Part shown: piece after piece, positions 34,567-47,400 of the stretch
Layout: the number at the start of each line of letters is the position of its first letter
How positions within the stretch are numbered: position 1 is the stretch's first letter
NCBI RefSeq assembly: GCF_036323735.1
Contig: NC_086021.1
Coordinates: forward strand, 128,805,976-128,869,975
Reading direction: 5' to 3'
From: Rattus norvegicus
Taxonomy: Eukaryota > Chordata > Mammalia > Rodentia > Muridae
Length of the DNA stretch: 64,000 nucleotides
Notes under the pieces: generated by a model
Told to the model about the DNA's origin: nothing
Database searches by the model: none
Seen by the model: only the letters and a program-made list of their open reading frames with translations
Position numbers and translations under genes: made by a program

Positions 34567-35872
34567 CTGTTAAGAAAACAGAACCAGGGATGTCATGCTT
34601 TAGAGTTGCTGACTATTAGCGTGCTCTCTCCTCCCCCACTTTCCTTGCCTTTTAGAGATTTAAGGAGCCCACACAAAGAAGCTATGAGCAGTTGAGAATA
34701 AACACATTGAAAGACTCAAAGGGTTTTTTGTTGATTTTGTTTTTCATCTAAACAAAAGAAAAATCCTAATCGATATCCCCACACTCAACTAAATATTCGG
34801 GTTACTTTCACTTTCTGACAGCGTTTGCAATTAAAAACTCTTTTTTGAAAAATAGGTTTAAATGCTGGGCAGGTGTCCTGGATCCCAGCGCTCTGGAGGC
34901 AGAGGCAGGCACATTTCCGAGCTCAAGGACAGCCAGGGCTACACAGAGAAATTATCTTGAAAAAACAAAGAAAATTCAGTTTAAAAGGCTGGCGATGTGG
35001 ACGGGTATTTCATTCTCAAGAGGATGGTGGATCTCTGTTGAGTTCCACATTTGCCTGGTCTATATAGTAAGTTTCAGGGCAGGCAGTCCTTGCCCTAAAA
35101 AAAGAAAAAAGTAAAAGCTGAGCCTGTGCTTGATAGTGCATAGTGCGCACATCAGTCTCAGCCACTTGGAAGGCTGAGGCCCGAGGATTCAAAGTTCTAG
35201 ACCTGCCTGAATTACAGAATGAAGTCAAGACCAGCCTGGACACCTTGGTGTGATCATGACTCAAAAAGTCAAGAGGACTAGGGATATAATTCAGTGTTGG
35301 ATCACTTGCCCAGCATTGTGCAAGGTTTCAGGTTCGACCCTCTGTTACCCACCCTCGCAAACAAACGAACAAATAACAAATAACAACAATCGGTGAAAAA
35401 CCAGCAGGCAAGGAGGGCAGGAGGCCTAAGGCTGGACAAAGAATACAGACCTCACGTGGACCTGACAAAGCAGGATACGAGGTAGGGCAGCAGCAGGATG
35501 TAGGCTTACTACGCCCTATAATTGGACAAAGCAACAGCCTGACATTTGGAAAACGTGTCGCTTTGTGCTAAAGTGTGCGCGCCCCAAAGCCCTGGAGGGA
35601 GGGAGGCGGACAGCTCAAGCTCCCCTCCAGCCCGCTCAGGGCTCAGGGGCCTCACTTCAGCTCCAGCGCACTTCCGCCCACTCAGCCCTGACTTCACCCC
35701 TCCGCCTTCCGCGCCGGCGCCCTGAGCTTCACTCCTCCTCAGCGGGCGGAGCTCAGGGCCGCTCCGGCTTCGCTAAGCCCCCACTTCCCGCCGACCCCCG
35801 TCACGGCCACCGCCACAGCCTGACCGGCGGGCGTTCGCTTAAGCGTCCGCCCCGCCTCGCCCCACGCGCCCG

Positions 35873-35891
35873 CCAATCGGCAGTTACCAGC
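35873..35891 (+). promoter_or_regulatory. Pdia3: Second, weaker ERSE-like element (CCAAT-N9-CCAGC)
   Basis: CCAAT at 35873-35877, nine bases (CGGCAGTTA), then CCAGC, two mismatches to the ERSE 3' half. It is 51 bases upstream of the better copy. The CCAATCGGC core is shared by both, so they may be a diverged duplication. Confidence -1.
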
Positions 35892-35923
35892 TGGTTCCGC
35901 CCGCCCGACGCAGCGTGACGCAG

Positions 35924-35942
35924 CCAATCGGCGGCTGCCACA
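35924..35942 (+). promoter_or_regulatory. Pdia3: ERSE-like element (CCAAT-N9-CCACA)
   Basis: CCAAT at 35924-35928, nine bases (CGGCGGCTG), then CCACA. The known ER stress response element is CCAAT-N9-CCACG, bound by NF-Y and ATF6 or XBP1 in ER chaperone promoters. One mismatch, the final base. It lies about 155 bases upstream of the Pdia3 start codon, a usual position. Confidence -1.
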
Positions 35943-36096
35943 CTGCGGGCCCGAGCAGGCCTAGGGGGTTGGGACCTCGGCAGCAGGTCTGCCCGGGCCA
36001 GACGCGCGAGCGCAGGCAGCGGCTGCAGATTGCGGGCTCTCCCATCTCGGTTCTCTGGTCCCGGCCCTCCGATTGCCCCCGCCGCATCCCGCCGCC

Positions 36097-37477
36097 ATGC
36101 GCTTCAGCTGCCTTGCGCTGCTCCCGGGCGTGGCGTTGCTGCTCGCCTCGGCCCTCCTCGCCTCCGCCCTCCTCGCCTCCGCCTCAGACGTGTTGGAACT
36201 GACGGACGAAAACTTCGAGAGTCGCGTCTCCGACACGGGCTCAGCTGGGCTCATGCTAGTCGAGTTCTTCGCCCCATGGTGAGGCCACTTTGTGGGGTCA
36301 TGGCCCGGAGGACCGGCTGGGCGCGGGAGCGGTTGGGCCTACGCAGCGCGGGCGCCCTCCACTATCTAACAGGCCTGGCTGCGGCTGCCTCCTCGCCAGT
36401 CGGTGGGGAACCCCGAGTCGCTCCACTGGGGGTGGGGTGGGGTGGGGACAAGGGCAGATCCGGAAAGCAAAAAGCCTAAACTCCAGGGTAGGGCCACGTC
36501 CTTACCTCCGCGTTCTTGCTGCACTTCCTATGTGGAGGGCTTTCCCATCCCCTCCCCCTCCAGTCTATCTTTCAGTATCTACGTGAGTCAGTGTAAACGT
36601 CCCCTGGTCTGCAGACCAGGCAGCATCCCAAAGCATAGGAAGGAGGCAGAGGTCCTTAAGTGTAGAGGTTCTGGGTCTCAAGCTATTTTTTTTTCTTTTT
36701 GTCTCCACCCCAGAGCCATTGGTTTCTAACCAAGGTCACTCAGTGGCTGCAGAAAGATCTTAAGTGCTTTCTTGAGACAGGCCATTATTTATAAATGGTC
36801 CACGACTTACACTATTTTACATTAAGCTGCAGAGGCCTCTTATAAGGGTAAACGAACAAGAATTATTTCACTAGGACCTATCGTAATTGTCAGCTTTAGA
36901 TAATTCTAGAAAATAATAATATTCTCAATAAGAAAGTAACCTCTGTTGGGCTGCTTAACCTAAGAAAAGCACAAGTTCTTTAAAGTAGGTGTGACCCCCA
37001 GATAAAAACTTGCTTGGGAAGGGAGAGCAAATAGGATTATTCAAAACTGTTCAAAGGTACCAGGAAGACATGTAATGGCTACACTGTAACTTATCTTTGC
37101 CTCTGACCCAGCGGGGCCATTACATCCCAAGCTTATCTGACTAGATGGTCACACTCAAAAGCGCAGACTGCCTAAAGAGGCAGGAAACAAATTGTGTTTC
37201 AGTTTGGGATATTTTATGTTTAGGCATTTCTGTGGTTGACAGTCACATTTACACATTATAGATAACATATGTCTCTAGAATTCGTGTTTTTTCTTAGAAT
37301 TTATCACAGTTCTATAATCATGCTGTTAATTGAGGGGTGGTCACTCGTGTCCAGCTTCTTTGTCTAAAGGAGGTCTCACAATGGAAGAATTAGAGTTTTT
37401 AGTCAGGTCTTTGGGATAGGGCTCAGTTCTTGCCCAGTGTGTCCAATCCCCATTACTGAAAAAAAAAACTGTGTACA

Positions 37478-37530
<53 letters not shown>

Positions 37531-40500
37531 GAGTTCTTAAGGAACAAGTCTGGATAGTCTAGGCTGACCTCAAACTCAGGATCTTCTTGCTCTGGCTCCT
37601 TTTCTTCTCTTTTGAGATAGGGTCTCCTATTGCCTGTCGAGCTAGCCTTCAGTTCACAGTCCTTTTGCTGCCTCTATTCTGAATGCCACAAGGCACCTGA
37701 CTTCAGACTTGTCTACTAAAAATTGTTGTACCTGCTTTCCTTAAGACTACATATCCCATCGTACATTGTGTGATCAAGAGTTGGGTGGATTTCTGCTGTG
37801 GTGTCTGCTTTTAGTTGGCTGAGAAGATAAAATCTTTATTTCTACATACTCGTCTATTTTAAAAGTTGTGGTTTTGTTGGTTTTTTTTTTGTTTGTTTGT
37901 TTTTTTGTTAGTTTGCTTGTCTTAAGTAGCTCAGGCTGGCTTGAATTCCTCACACTTGAGTCTCTGCCTCCCAAATGCTGAGCTTATAGGCCACCACACC
38001 AAACTCTGGACATTTATTTATTTATTTATTTTTTTATTTTTTTACTCTTTTCTCTTGCATATAACAGCGGTACCATCCCCTGTTAGCAACAGCAAATGAA
38101 AAATTTTGAGACAGGGTCTCACTGTATAGCTCAGGCTGACCTGGACCTGATCCCCTTCCTCTGAGTCCTGAGGCTAAAGGTGTGTACCACCACATCAATC
38201 GGGAAATCTAATTAGCAGTTAAATAGGGACTAAAAAGACAGCTTAGCAGTCAAGAGCACTTGGCTTTTCCAAAGGAGACTGAAGTATTCTTGGGCCCTTG
38301 CATTCATGTGCACAAACCCATAACTTGAAATAAGTGTTTTAAGTGGTAGGGGTCAAAGTGGAGTCTGGAACTGCAGTTCAGTGAGATAAAGTGCTTGGGT
38401 ACCTCAAGCAGAGCTCTAGGTTCCATCTTTTTAGGTCTACCCCTTTAATTTTGTAAGTGAAAGTGAAAGATTTCTTTGCAAGCCACTGTTAGCATGAGGT
38501 TTCACTTTATTTAAAACAAGATTTTTGGGGGGAGGATGGGGAGGGGAACACCCATAAAGAAGGGGAGAGGGAGGGATTAGGGGGATGTTTGCCCGGAAAC
38601 TGGGAAAGGGAATAACACTCGAAATGTAAATAAGAAATACTCAAGTTAATAAAAAAAAAAAAAAAAAAAAAAAACCAAGATTTTATATCCTGGAGGCTGG
38701 CCATGAGCTGTCCTCCTGGTTTCACGCCTAAATACTTGGATTACAGGTGTGAGTTACATTGTAACTCACCTGTGTATTTGTAGGGATATGACTATCTGAA
38801 TTTCTCTGTAAGAAATAGCAGTATTTAAATGTTTTAAGTCTTAAACATCTACTTGTGTTGTAGATTTTTATGGTAGTCTTTGAACATTTCCCCTCTAGTA
38901 CTAAGGGTCAAATGTATGACTTTAACTTGTGCTTGGCTCTGAGTACTATGCTACTCTCTACAACAGTAGCAATACATACTATTTGTTATGCAGTGTTCAT
39001 AAGGCTAGTAATTCTTGCTTTTCCGGGGTTTTAGAATTACAGCTAGGTGACAATTACTGCCCAGGATTTACCTTGGATACTGGAGATTGAAACTCTGGTC
39101 ATTAGTTTCTGCAGTACAGGCACTTTACCCAGAGTGCTATGCCCCCAGCCTCTAAAATTAAATGTTTAATGCTAATTTTTCTTTAATTTTTCTGTTTTGA
39201 GACAGGGTTTCACTATGGAGCTCTGGCTATGCTGGAACTCACTCTGTAGACGAGGCAGGTGTTAAGTTCGTAGTGATTCATCTGCTTCTGCCTCCTCAGT
39301 GCTGGGATTAAAGGTGGTCTCCATCACATATAGTCTAGTGTTTGCTGTTGGTTGGTTTTATTCTAATCTTCTTTATATCTTTTTTTTTTTTTCTTTTTTC
39401 TGGAGCTGGGGACCGAACCCAGGGCCTTGCACTTGCTAGGCAAGCGCTCTACCACTGAGCTAAATCCCCAACCCCTGTTCCCTCTCTTCAACATTTGAGA
39501 TTTCATTACAACTTTGTCCTTTCCTGAACAATTAACTCATTAATCCTTCTCCAAACTGGGATTCCTACAGGGAAAGAACTGTCAGCATGGTGGAGTTAAT
39601 TCGCTAAGTACCATCTCGGAGAGTTGATACTTCAGTTGTTTCTTCCCAGATTCATTTTATCTTAGTCACTTTTCTATTGCTGTGACAAAGCATGACCAAG
39701 GCAGTTTGTTAAAGAATTTATTCAAGGTTTACAGTTTCAAAGGCTTGAAAGCCATGACCATCATGGCGGGGAGCAGTACTTGAGGTCTCTGTTCCCAGTT
39801 GAACAACAACCTTGAAGCAGAGAAAGCTAAATGGAAATGATGTGAGTTTTTCAGACTTCAAGTCTGAACAGTCTTCCCCCACAAGTGACATACCTCCCAA
39901 CTCTTTCCAAAGGTTTTGCCAAAGCAAAGAGGACCAATCGTTCAACTATGAATCTATGGGGGCCTTGATGTGTGTGAATGGAGGATATCAGGTGCCTTGG
40001 AACTGGGGTTGTGAGCTACCATGTAGGTGCCAGAAACAAAATTCAGGTCCTCTGCTATAATAGCAAGTGCTCTTAACTGCGGAACCATCTCTCCAACTCT
40101 CTGTCTCTTGAAAAAAAATTCTTAGCATTGTGGGGTCAAGGACAGATTAATAGTGTTTGTTTTCTCCTTCCACCTTTACATGGATTCTGGGACTCTTCAG
40201 TTGTCAGGCAAGTGTAGCAGGTTACTAGGTGCTGTCACCTGCTGGCTTATATCATTGTCACTGCACTGCTCCCATCCCGGTGCTGGAAACTGAGCCCCAG
40301 GCCTTCTCCACTTTAAGGAAACATTCTGCAGCTGAGCTACATCTCCATCTTGAATTCATTCTCTTCTCCCACCCGTCCCTCTCCCTCTCTGTTGTCCCTC
40401 CTCTCCCCCAGGTAAAGGAGCCTAGTTTGGCCTTGAACTTAAGAAACTGTCTCAAAATGGGCTGGTGAGATGCCTGGAATTATAGTATGTGCCTTTGTGC

Positions 40501-43500
40501 CAGGCTTCTTGGGGATTCTCATCATCAGCCATATATAATTTACTGTAATGCTCCTTTTTTTTTTTTTTTTTCTTTTCTTTTCTTTTCTTTTTGGAGACTA
40601 GATCTTACTGTGTATACCTGCCATCACACCTAGTCTTCTCTGACTATATGTGTATTTATTAATTTGTCAATATTTTTCTCTTATTTTTCAGGAGAGGGTG
40701 AGGAAAAGATGTTAACTTTTGCTTTAATTTTGACAGTTACTACAATAGAAAATCAACAGCAAGAGGCAGGCTTGGTATTATATGCTCTTAGCCCTGTTTT
40801 TCAGAAGCTGAGGAAGAAAGATTATAAGTTTGAAACTGCCTGGGCTACATTAAAAAGATCCTGCCCTGGGCTGGAGAGAAGGCTCAGTGGTTTAGAGCAC
40901 TGACTGCTCTTCCAGAGGTCCTGAGTTCAAATCCTAGCAACCACATGGTGACTCACAACCACCTGTGATGAGATCTGATGCCCTCTTCTGGTGTGTCTGA
41001 AGACAGCTACAGTGTACTTATTTATAATACATAAATAAATCTTTAAAAAGATCCCGCCCCAAGAAAAGATGAAATGAAATCTCTCCTCTTTTGCTGCTAA
41101 AGCATTATCTGATAAATGAATCAAGATGACTGTTGCCTCTCTGGTTCCTTTCCTGTGCTGTGTATTGCTAACTGTAGTCATAATACATGCTTCTTGCTTT
41201 CATGATTGTCTGGAAACAGACTTATATGTTACCTCTGCTATTCACCTTACTTGAATATACTAACTACTCTTTCCTCTCTGAAGCTTTACTTAAAGACCCA
41301 AACCTAGATAATATAGCCTTACAAAAGATGTATTCTTTTTAAACCCTAGGAAACTGTGTTTAAAACACTTCAGAAGGAGAGGCAGAAAGATTGCTGTAAG
41401 TTCTAGGATAGCCAGGGCTATCTAGTGAGAATATATCTTGCGAGAAAGTGAGCTGAACACCAGGAATCCGCATCAAGTGCCTTTTCTTTCTTCTTTCGGT
41501 GTAACTCTGAGCCTAAGGAGCTGGAGGGCTACATAGAATGAAGTGCAGCAGGTGTTGATTTAATAGATAGGCTAAGCCGAAGGGGGGTATCATGGCCTGC
41601 TGAGGCCATGTTGGGCTATATAGTTTCAAGATAGCCTGGAGCTACAGAGTGGACCCTGTGTTTTTTTGTTGTTTTTTGTTTGTTTGTTTTGTTTTTAAGG
41701 AAAACAAAAAAAAATCTTACCTAAGTTTAAAACGTGATAGAATAGAAAGCTCAGTTTTACAGTTAGATGGTTCACTTCACCATGAGAACTGATCAAAACA
41801 TAAGCTGCTGGTATACTTTTCCCAGAAGGCTACCAGAAACACCTGGTCTTCTATCCAGAAAGTTCTAACAGTCCCACGGGTGTACTTTCCATGCATTTGG
41901 TTGTATGACATGTTCTTGTCAGTATACAGCTAGCACCAGCTGTACATTATCTCTTCAAAGGCCCAATGGGTTGCAGAGGGATCACTTTGAGAAGGTTGGT
42001 AAGTTCTGTTTTCCCTATAGGCAGTGAAAATAGAAAACAGAAGGAAAAAGGCCAGGCGAACTGGTGCATGTCTGCAATTCCTAAAATTTGGGAGATGGTG
42101 GCGAGTCAGAGATGTTTAAGGATGATGTTTGGCTACAAAGTATTGTGCCTCTGAAAAGTAGTCTAGAAAAGGGATTTTAAGAGACTGTCTCAAAAACAGG
42201 CTGGTGAGATGGCTCAGTGATAATGAATGCTACTTTTGCAAGAGGACCCAAATCCCATTCTCAGCATCTGTATCTGGTGCTTCACAATTGCTTGCAACTC
42301 TAGTTCCAAAGGAGTTACACAAAAAATTTTAAAAATGAAAAACCAAAAAACCTAAAACTGTAGAAGTGTATGTTCTCTAGGGTTTATAGGACACCTGTTG
42401 AGAAATTGTCAAAGTTTAAATGAAGAACCAAATAGTAGAAAAGAAACAGGGGTTGGGGATTTAGCTCAGTGGTAGAGCGCTTGCCTAGGAAGCGCAAGGC
42501 CCTGGGTTCCGTCCCCAGCTCCGAAAAAAAAGAACCAAAAAAAAAAAAAAAAAAAAAAAAGAAAAGAAACAGAATCCCAGGGTATGCTGATTACAGTGTG
42601 TCAGTCAGTGTCAGTCAGTGTCAAGAGGACAACCCTCCAGAGCCGATTTTCTCTTTGCATCATACTGGAAGCAGTCTCTGGCTTAGTGGCAAGTACATTT
42701 ACTTACCAAGCCATCTTGCACACACACATTTATTAAAAATATAAAAGTACCATGCCAAGTATGGTTGCTCCAGCCACCCTGAACTATACAGGCCAGCTGC
42801 AGTCACATAATTAGATCCTGACTTAGAAGGGAACAAAGTATAAAAGGACCAAATGATTGCCACCAAATTCAAGATGGGGGAGTACATAGGCAGGAAAGGG
42901 ATACAGGAAGGTTTCAGCTGCACTGACTTTTGAGATGAGTTTTCTATGTAGCCCTGGCTGTCCTGGAACTCACTCAGTAGAGCAGGCTGCCTGGCCTTGA
43001 ACACAGAGATATGCCTCCTCCTGAGTGCTGGGAATAAAAGCGTGCACTGCCACTACCCAGCTAACATATCTTTTTCTTAATGAGATATAAAGTAATGGTT
43101 CTTCATGTTATCAGTGGTATTTTAGATGTATTAAAAATATGGTTTTATGGGGTTGGGAATTTAGCTGGAGAGGTGGCTCAGCGGTTAAGAGCACTGACTG
43201 CTCTTCCAGAGGTCCTGAGTTCAATTCCCAGCAACCACATGGTGGCTCACAACCATCTGTAATGAGACCTGATGCCCTCTTCTGGTGTGTCTGCAGACAG
43301 CGACAGTGTATTCATATAAATAATAAATAAATAAATCTTAAAAAAAAAAAAAAGAAAAAAGAAAAGGACAACCAAGGCTCTCTTTTAAAAAAAAAATATG
43401 GTTTTTATATTTTTAATGTATTTATTCTTTTCTCTTTTTCTTTTTTTTCGGAGCTGGGGACCGAACCCAGGGCCTTGTGCTTGCTAGGCAAGCGCTCTAC

Positions 43501-44397
43501 CACTGAGCCACATCCCCAACTCTTTATTCTTTTCTCATACAGTACATCCCAATCACCACCTCCCCACCCTCTAGTCCTTTCAGTTATCCCACCACCTGCC
43601 TCCCCTCTCCCTTGGATCCACTGTTCCTCCATTTCTTTTCAGAAGTGTGGGCCTTCAGAGATATTAACCTAACGTGGCATAACAAGATGCAGTAAGACCA
43701 GGCACAAGCCCATATCACGGATGTTGTTTCTCCCCATGCTCTCCCTCTCATTCCTCACCTAATTCCTCCTGTTCTCATGCCCTCCTGCCCCAGTACACCT
43801 ACAAAATCTATTCTATTTCCTCTTCTCAGGGAAATCCATGTGGTTCTCCCTAGAGCCCTTCTTGTTACTTAGCCTCTCACAGTCTGTGAATTGTAGTTTT
43901 AGTTTGATTGACTTTACTTAACAGCTAATACAATACCACTTATTGAATACATATCATGTGTGTCTTTCTGGGTCTGGATTGCCTCGCACAGGAACAGCTG
44001 AAAATACTCTGTTGTGTAAACCACATTTGCCTTTTTTCTTTTCTTTTTTTTTTTTTCGGAGCTGGGGACCGAACCCAGTGCCTTGTGCTTCCTAGGCAAG
44101 CGCTCTACCACTGAGCTAAATCCCCAACCCCCACAGTCGCCTTTTTTTAAAAAAGATTTTATTGCATCTTTTTCCCTTTTTAATGTGTGTACCACAGTGC
44201 ATAGGTGAAGATCAGAGGACCCTTTTTAGGAATCAGTCTTCTGCCCTGTAGATCCCAGAGATGGGCTTAGGTCATAAGAAAGTACCTTTAACTGCTGGTC
44301 AGCTCAGTGGTTCCATGAATATGTTTGAATTGTTAATAAAATACAGAGTCCAATTATTTTGATATAATAATAATTGCCATGTGTGTGCACACCCTCT

Positions 44398-44441
<44 letters not shown>

Positions 44442-47400
44442 GTTCTTTTTTTCGGAGCTGGGAACCGAACCCAGGGCCTTGTGCTTCCTAGGTAAGCGCT
44501 CTACCACTGAGCTAAATCCCCAGTCCCTTTTTTTTCTTTAAATATCCCAGTGCAGGCAGATCTTTGAGCCCAAGACCAACCCGGTCTTCATAGAGAGTTC
44601 TAGGTCAGTCAGGACTACACAGAGAAACCCTATCTTGGGGCGGGGGGGGGGGGACCCGAAAAGGGAAAGAAGCATTGAGTTGTTTCCTTTGGTTCCATAG
44701 ATGCAAATCTATGAGAAGGATTATATTGTAGACTAAACAGAATGGGTGCTACTCAAAGGGATGGACCAAAAATGTCACTATGGCAAAACTGGAAAGGTAT
44801 AGAGTGTCACAAGCTGTCTGTAGCCGAGCATGCTGTTGGCATTGTTGTAGAGAAGCAAGTTAAGAGAAGTTCTTGTGGGGCTGGGGATTTAGCTCAGTGG
44901 TTAGAGCGCTTACCTAGGAAGCGCAAGGCCCTGGGTTCGGTCCCTAGCTCCGAAAAAAAGAACCAAAAAAAAAAAAAAAAAGAGAGAAGTTCTTGTGATG
45001 AGAATTAATGTGTGCATCGAGCATATTAAGCACTCTCAATTTAAAGCTGATGACTGACAGGAGCCAAAGAGAAAGACACTGTGGTGCTCCTGCAGCACCA
45101 GCCGCTCCACTTAGAGATCACACTGTGAGAACAAGGGGGAGGAGCCTGAGGGGCTGGAGTCTATTCCCTATGCATTAATTCATGGGTCGATGTTCAAAAA
45201 GAGATAACAAATCTTGACCTTAATAACAATAATGGCGAGGTGGTGGTGCACACCTTTAATCTCAGCACTTGGGAGGCAGAGGCAGTGGATCTCTAAGTCT
45301 GAGGACAGCCAGGGCTACAGAATAAAACTCTGTCTTGAAAAACAAAACAAACATTACACAAATATCAGAGGTCTCAGGTATAAATTTGGTAGTAGAATAA
45401 TTGATATAGCATCCCTACAAGTGCAAGAGAGGTGGAAAAAAGGACAGCCTGGACTAGATAACAAAACCCTGTCTTCAAAAAAAAGGTAGTATGGTAGTAT
45501 GATATGAGATTCAAAACACCAGTAAGTTTGTGTTAAACTAAGAATCTGGCTTTTATTTATGTTTTTTAAAATAGGTGTGGACATTGCAAGAGGCTTGCCC
45601 CTGAGTATGAAGCTGCAGCAACCAGATTAAAAGGAATAGTCCCATTAGCAAAGGTGAGCGTCAGTGTGTTCGCTAGAAAGGAATATGGAATGTATTTTAT
45701 TACATGTATATATGGGTGGGTGTGCATGGACCCATGTGAGTCCCTGGGCTTGACAGCAAACCCCTTCACATGCTTAGCCATCTCACTGGCCCAAGTACTT
45801 TAATAGTATATAAGAACCAGTGTGGGGGTATAGGGGTGCTTGAGAGATTGTTCAGTGGTTAAAGCACTTGTCTGCTCTTACAGAGAGAGGACTTGAGTTC
45901 TTTCCCAGTACTCAGTGTCTCAAAACCATTCTTAATTCCAGTTCCAGGGGATCTGATGCCCTCTTCTGACCTCTGCAGGCACTGCATGCACCTGGTACAT
46001 ATACATGCAGACAAAGCATTTATACACAAAATAAAACATCATCATCATAATAATAATAATAGAAGAACAAGGTGAATAGGAACCAAGGAGCAAACAAAGA
46101 CAATAAAGGAATAGCTTTAAGGATGAGAAGGAAAACAGTTACTGAGTTCTGTAATCTACCCTGATAATGGTCAGTGATAAGATCTGGGAATAAAGAGGTG
46201 GGGTATTAACCGAACGGTTAATTGTAAGACTGGTATTGTTTTCATAGTGTTTTAAGAGCCAGCTGTGGTGGTGACCCATGATGTTAGATTAGAAGTTCAA
46301 GACCAGCCTGAAGCCTGAGCTGACTGAGACCTTGTCTCACAAAGAAACAGGCAGAGATAGTAATGGTTAATAAATTTTGCCATCCTGTAGCATTCTGAAG
46401 TAATAAGCCCATAGCTGTTATAGTTTAAAGGTCATATCTCTGCTAACTTCAGATAAATAGTTTGTATCTTAGAAGTTTTTAAAATTACATTTAATCCTAA
46501 TGTAGTTAAGCAACTTGCCATAGCAAAAAAGTCATGTTGTAATTTTCATTCCGTGACTGTGGGCATGAAAATAGCCTAAAGCTATTCAAGGATGTACATT
46601 AATTTTCTGAACTTCATTCTACCCACCTTAGACCATAAGGACCAAACCTCAGAATCTTATAAGGTTAATGTATTTCCTGTGGTTTTAAACCAATTGTTAG
46701 ATTTTATGTAAGAAGTATTGATGCATTTACCAATAAACTATTTGCAAAATCAAATTCTATTCTATCCCAGGTAAAGCACATACCTTCAGTAGTGAAGCCA
46801 GTGTAGAGCAGTGGGTTTGATGTGCACCATGAAGGGGAGGCATTATTGAAATAATGTAAATAAATACTAGTTTTAAAATTTTATATAAAACCAAGGAATG
46901 TAAATCTAAAATCTAAAACAGTTGTGATCTAGTTAGATAGCACCCACCTTTAAGGTCTCAATGACCTGTGGTACATATGCCAAGAAATACTGATCCTCTG
47001 TGGGGATATCCAGTCTTAAAAATTGGGACTATTAGAAGATCTTGCAGCAGGTACTTAGATAAGAAAATAACTCTTACTCTAATCTTTAGGTGGACTGCAC
47101 TGCCAACACAAACACCTGTAATAAGTATGGCGTCAGCGGCTACCCAACTCTTAAAATATTTAGAGATGGTGAAGAAGCGGGTGCTTATGATGGGCCTAGG
47201 ACTGCCGGTAAGGACCTGGGTTACATCTGATCCAGGCTGGATTCGACTTCCTTTCTTTTTGAGACGGTCTCATTATGGAGCTCATTGTGTAGACCAGGAT
47301 GACCTGAAATTTGCAGAGATCAGCTTGCCTCTGCCTCCCAGGTGCTAAGATTACAGTGGGGTATACACAGTTAGGCTTAAATTTCTAATCCTCCTGCCTC

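Larger units (their letters stand above)
35560..36500. promoter_or_regulatory. CpG-island divergent promoter region, Pdia3 (+) and probably Catsper2 (-)
   Basis: GC content and CpG frequency rise sharply here against AT-rich flanks. The stretch has several GC boxes (CCGCCC, GGGCGG), two CCAAT boxes and no TATA box, as in a housekeeping promoter. Pdia3 starts translation at 36097. The first coding exon of Catsper2 lies only about 1 kb to the left in the other direction, and its missing 5' noncoding exon may begin in or beside the island. A shared bidirectional promoter is inferred, not shown. Confidence -1.
36279..45574. other. Pdia3 intron 1 (9.3 kb)
   Basis: The GC-rich start (to about 36500) belongs to the CpG island. 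The rest holds a CA microsatellite (37483-37528), a rat L1 3' end (38520-38675), B1s (about 39195, 42930, 45236), a B2 (40868-41054), a B2 (43160-43350) and six ID elements between 39381 and 44982. No conserved exon is seen. About 39660-39940 resembles a rodent dispersed repeat of uncertain family. Confidence -1.

Noticed and set aside
35400..35530. Candidate Catsper2 noncoding first exon with a minus-strand GTGAGG or GTAAGC donor
   Set aside because: Such motifs occur by chance and nothing in the sequence ties one of them to the 34566 acceptor. Left unplaced.
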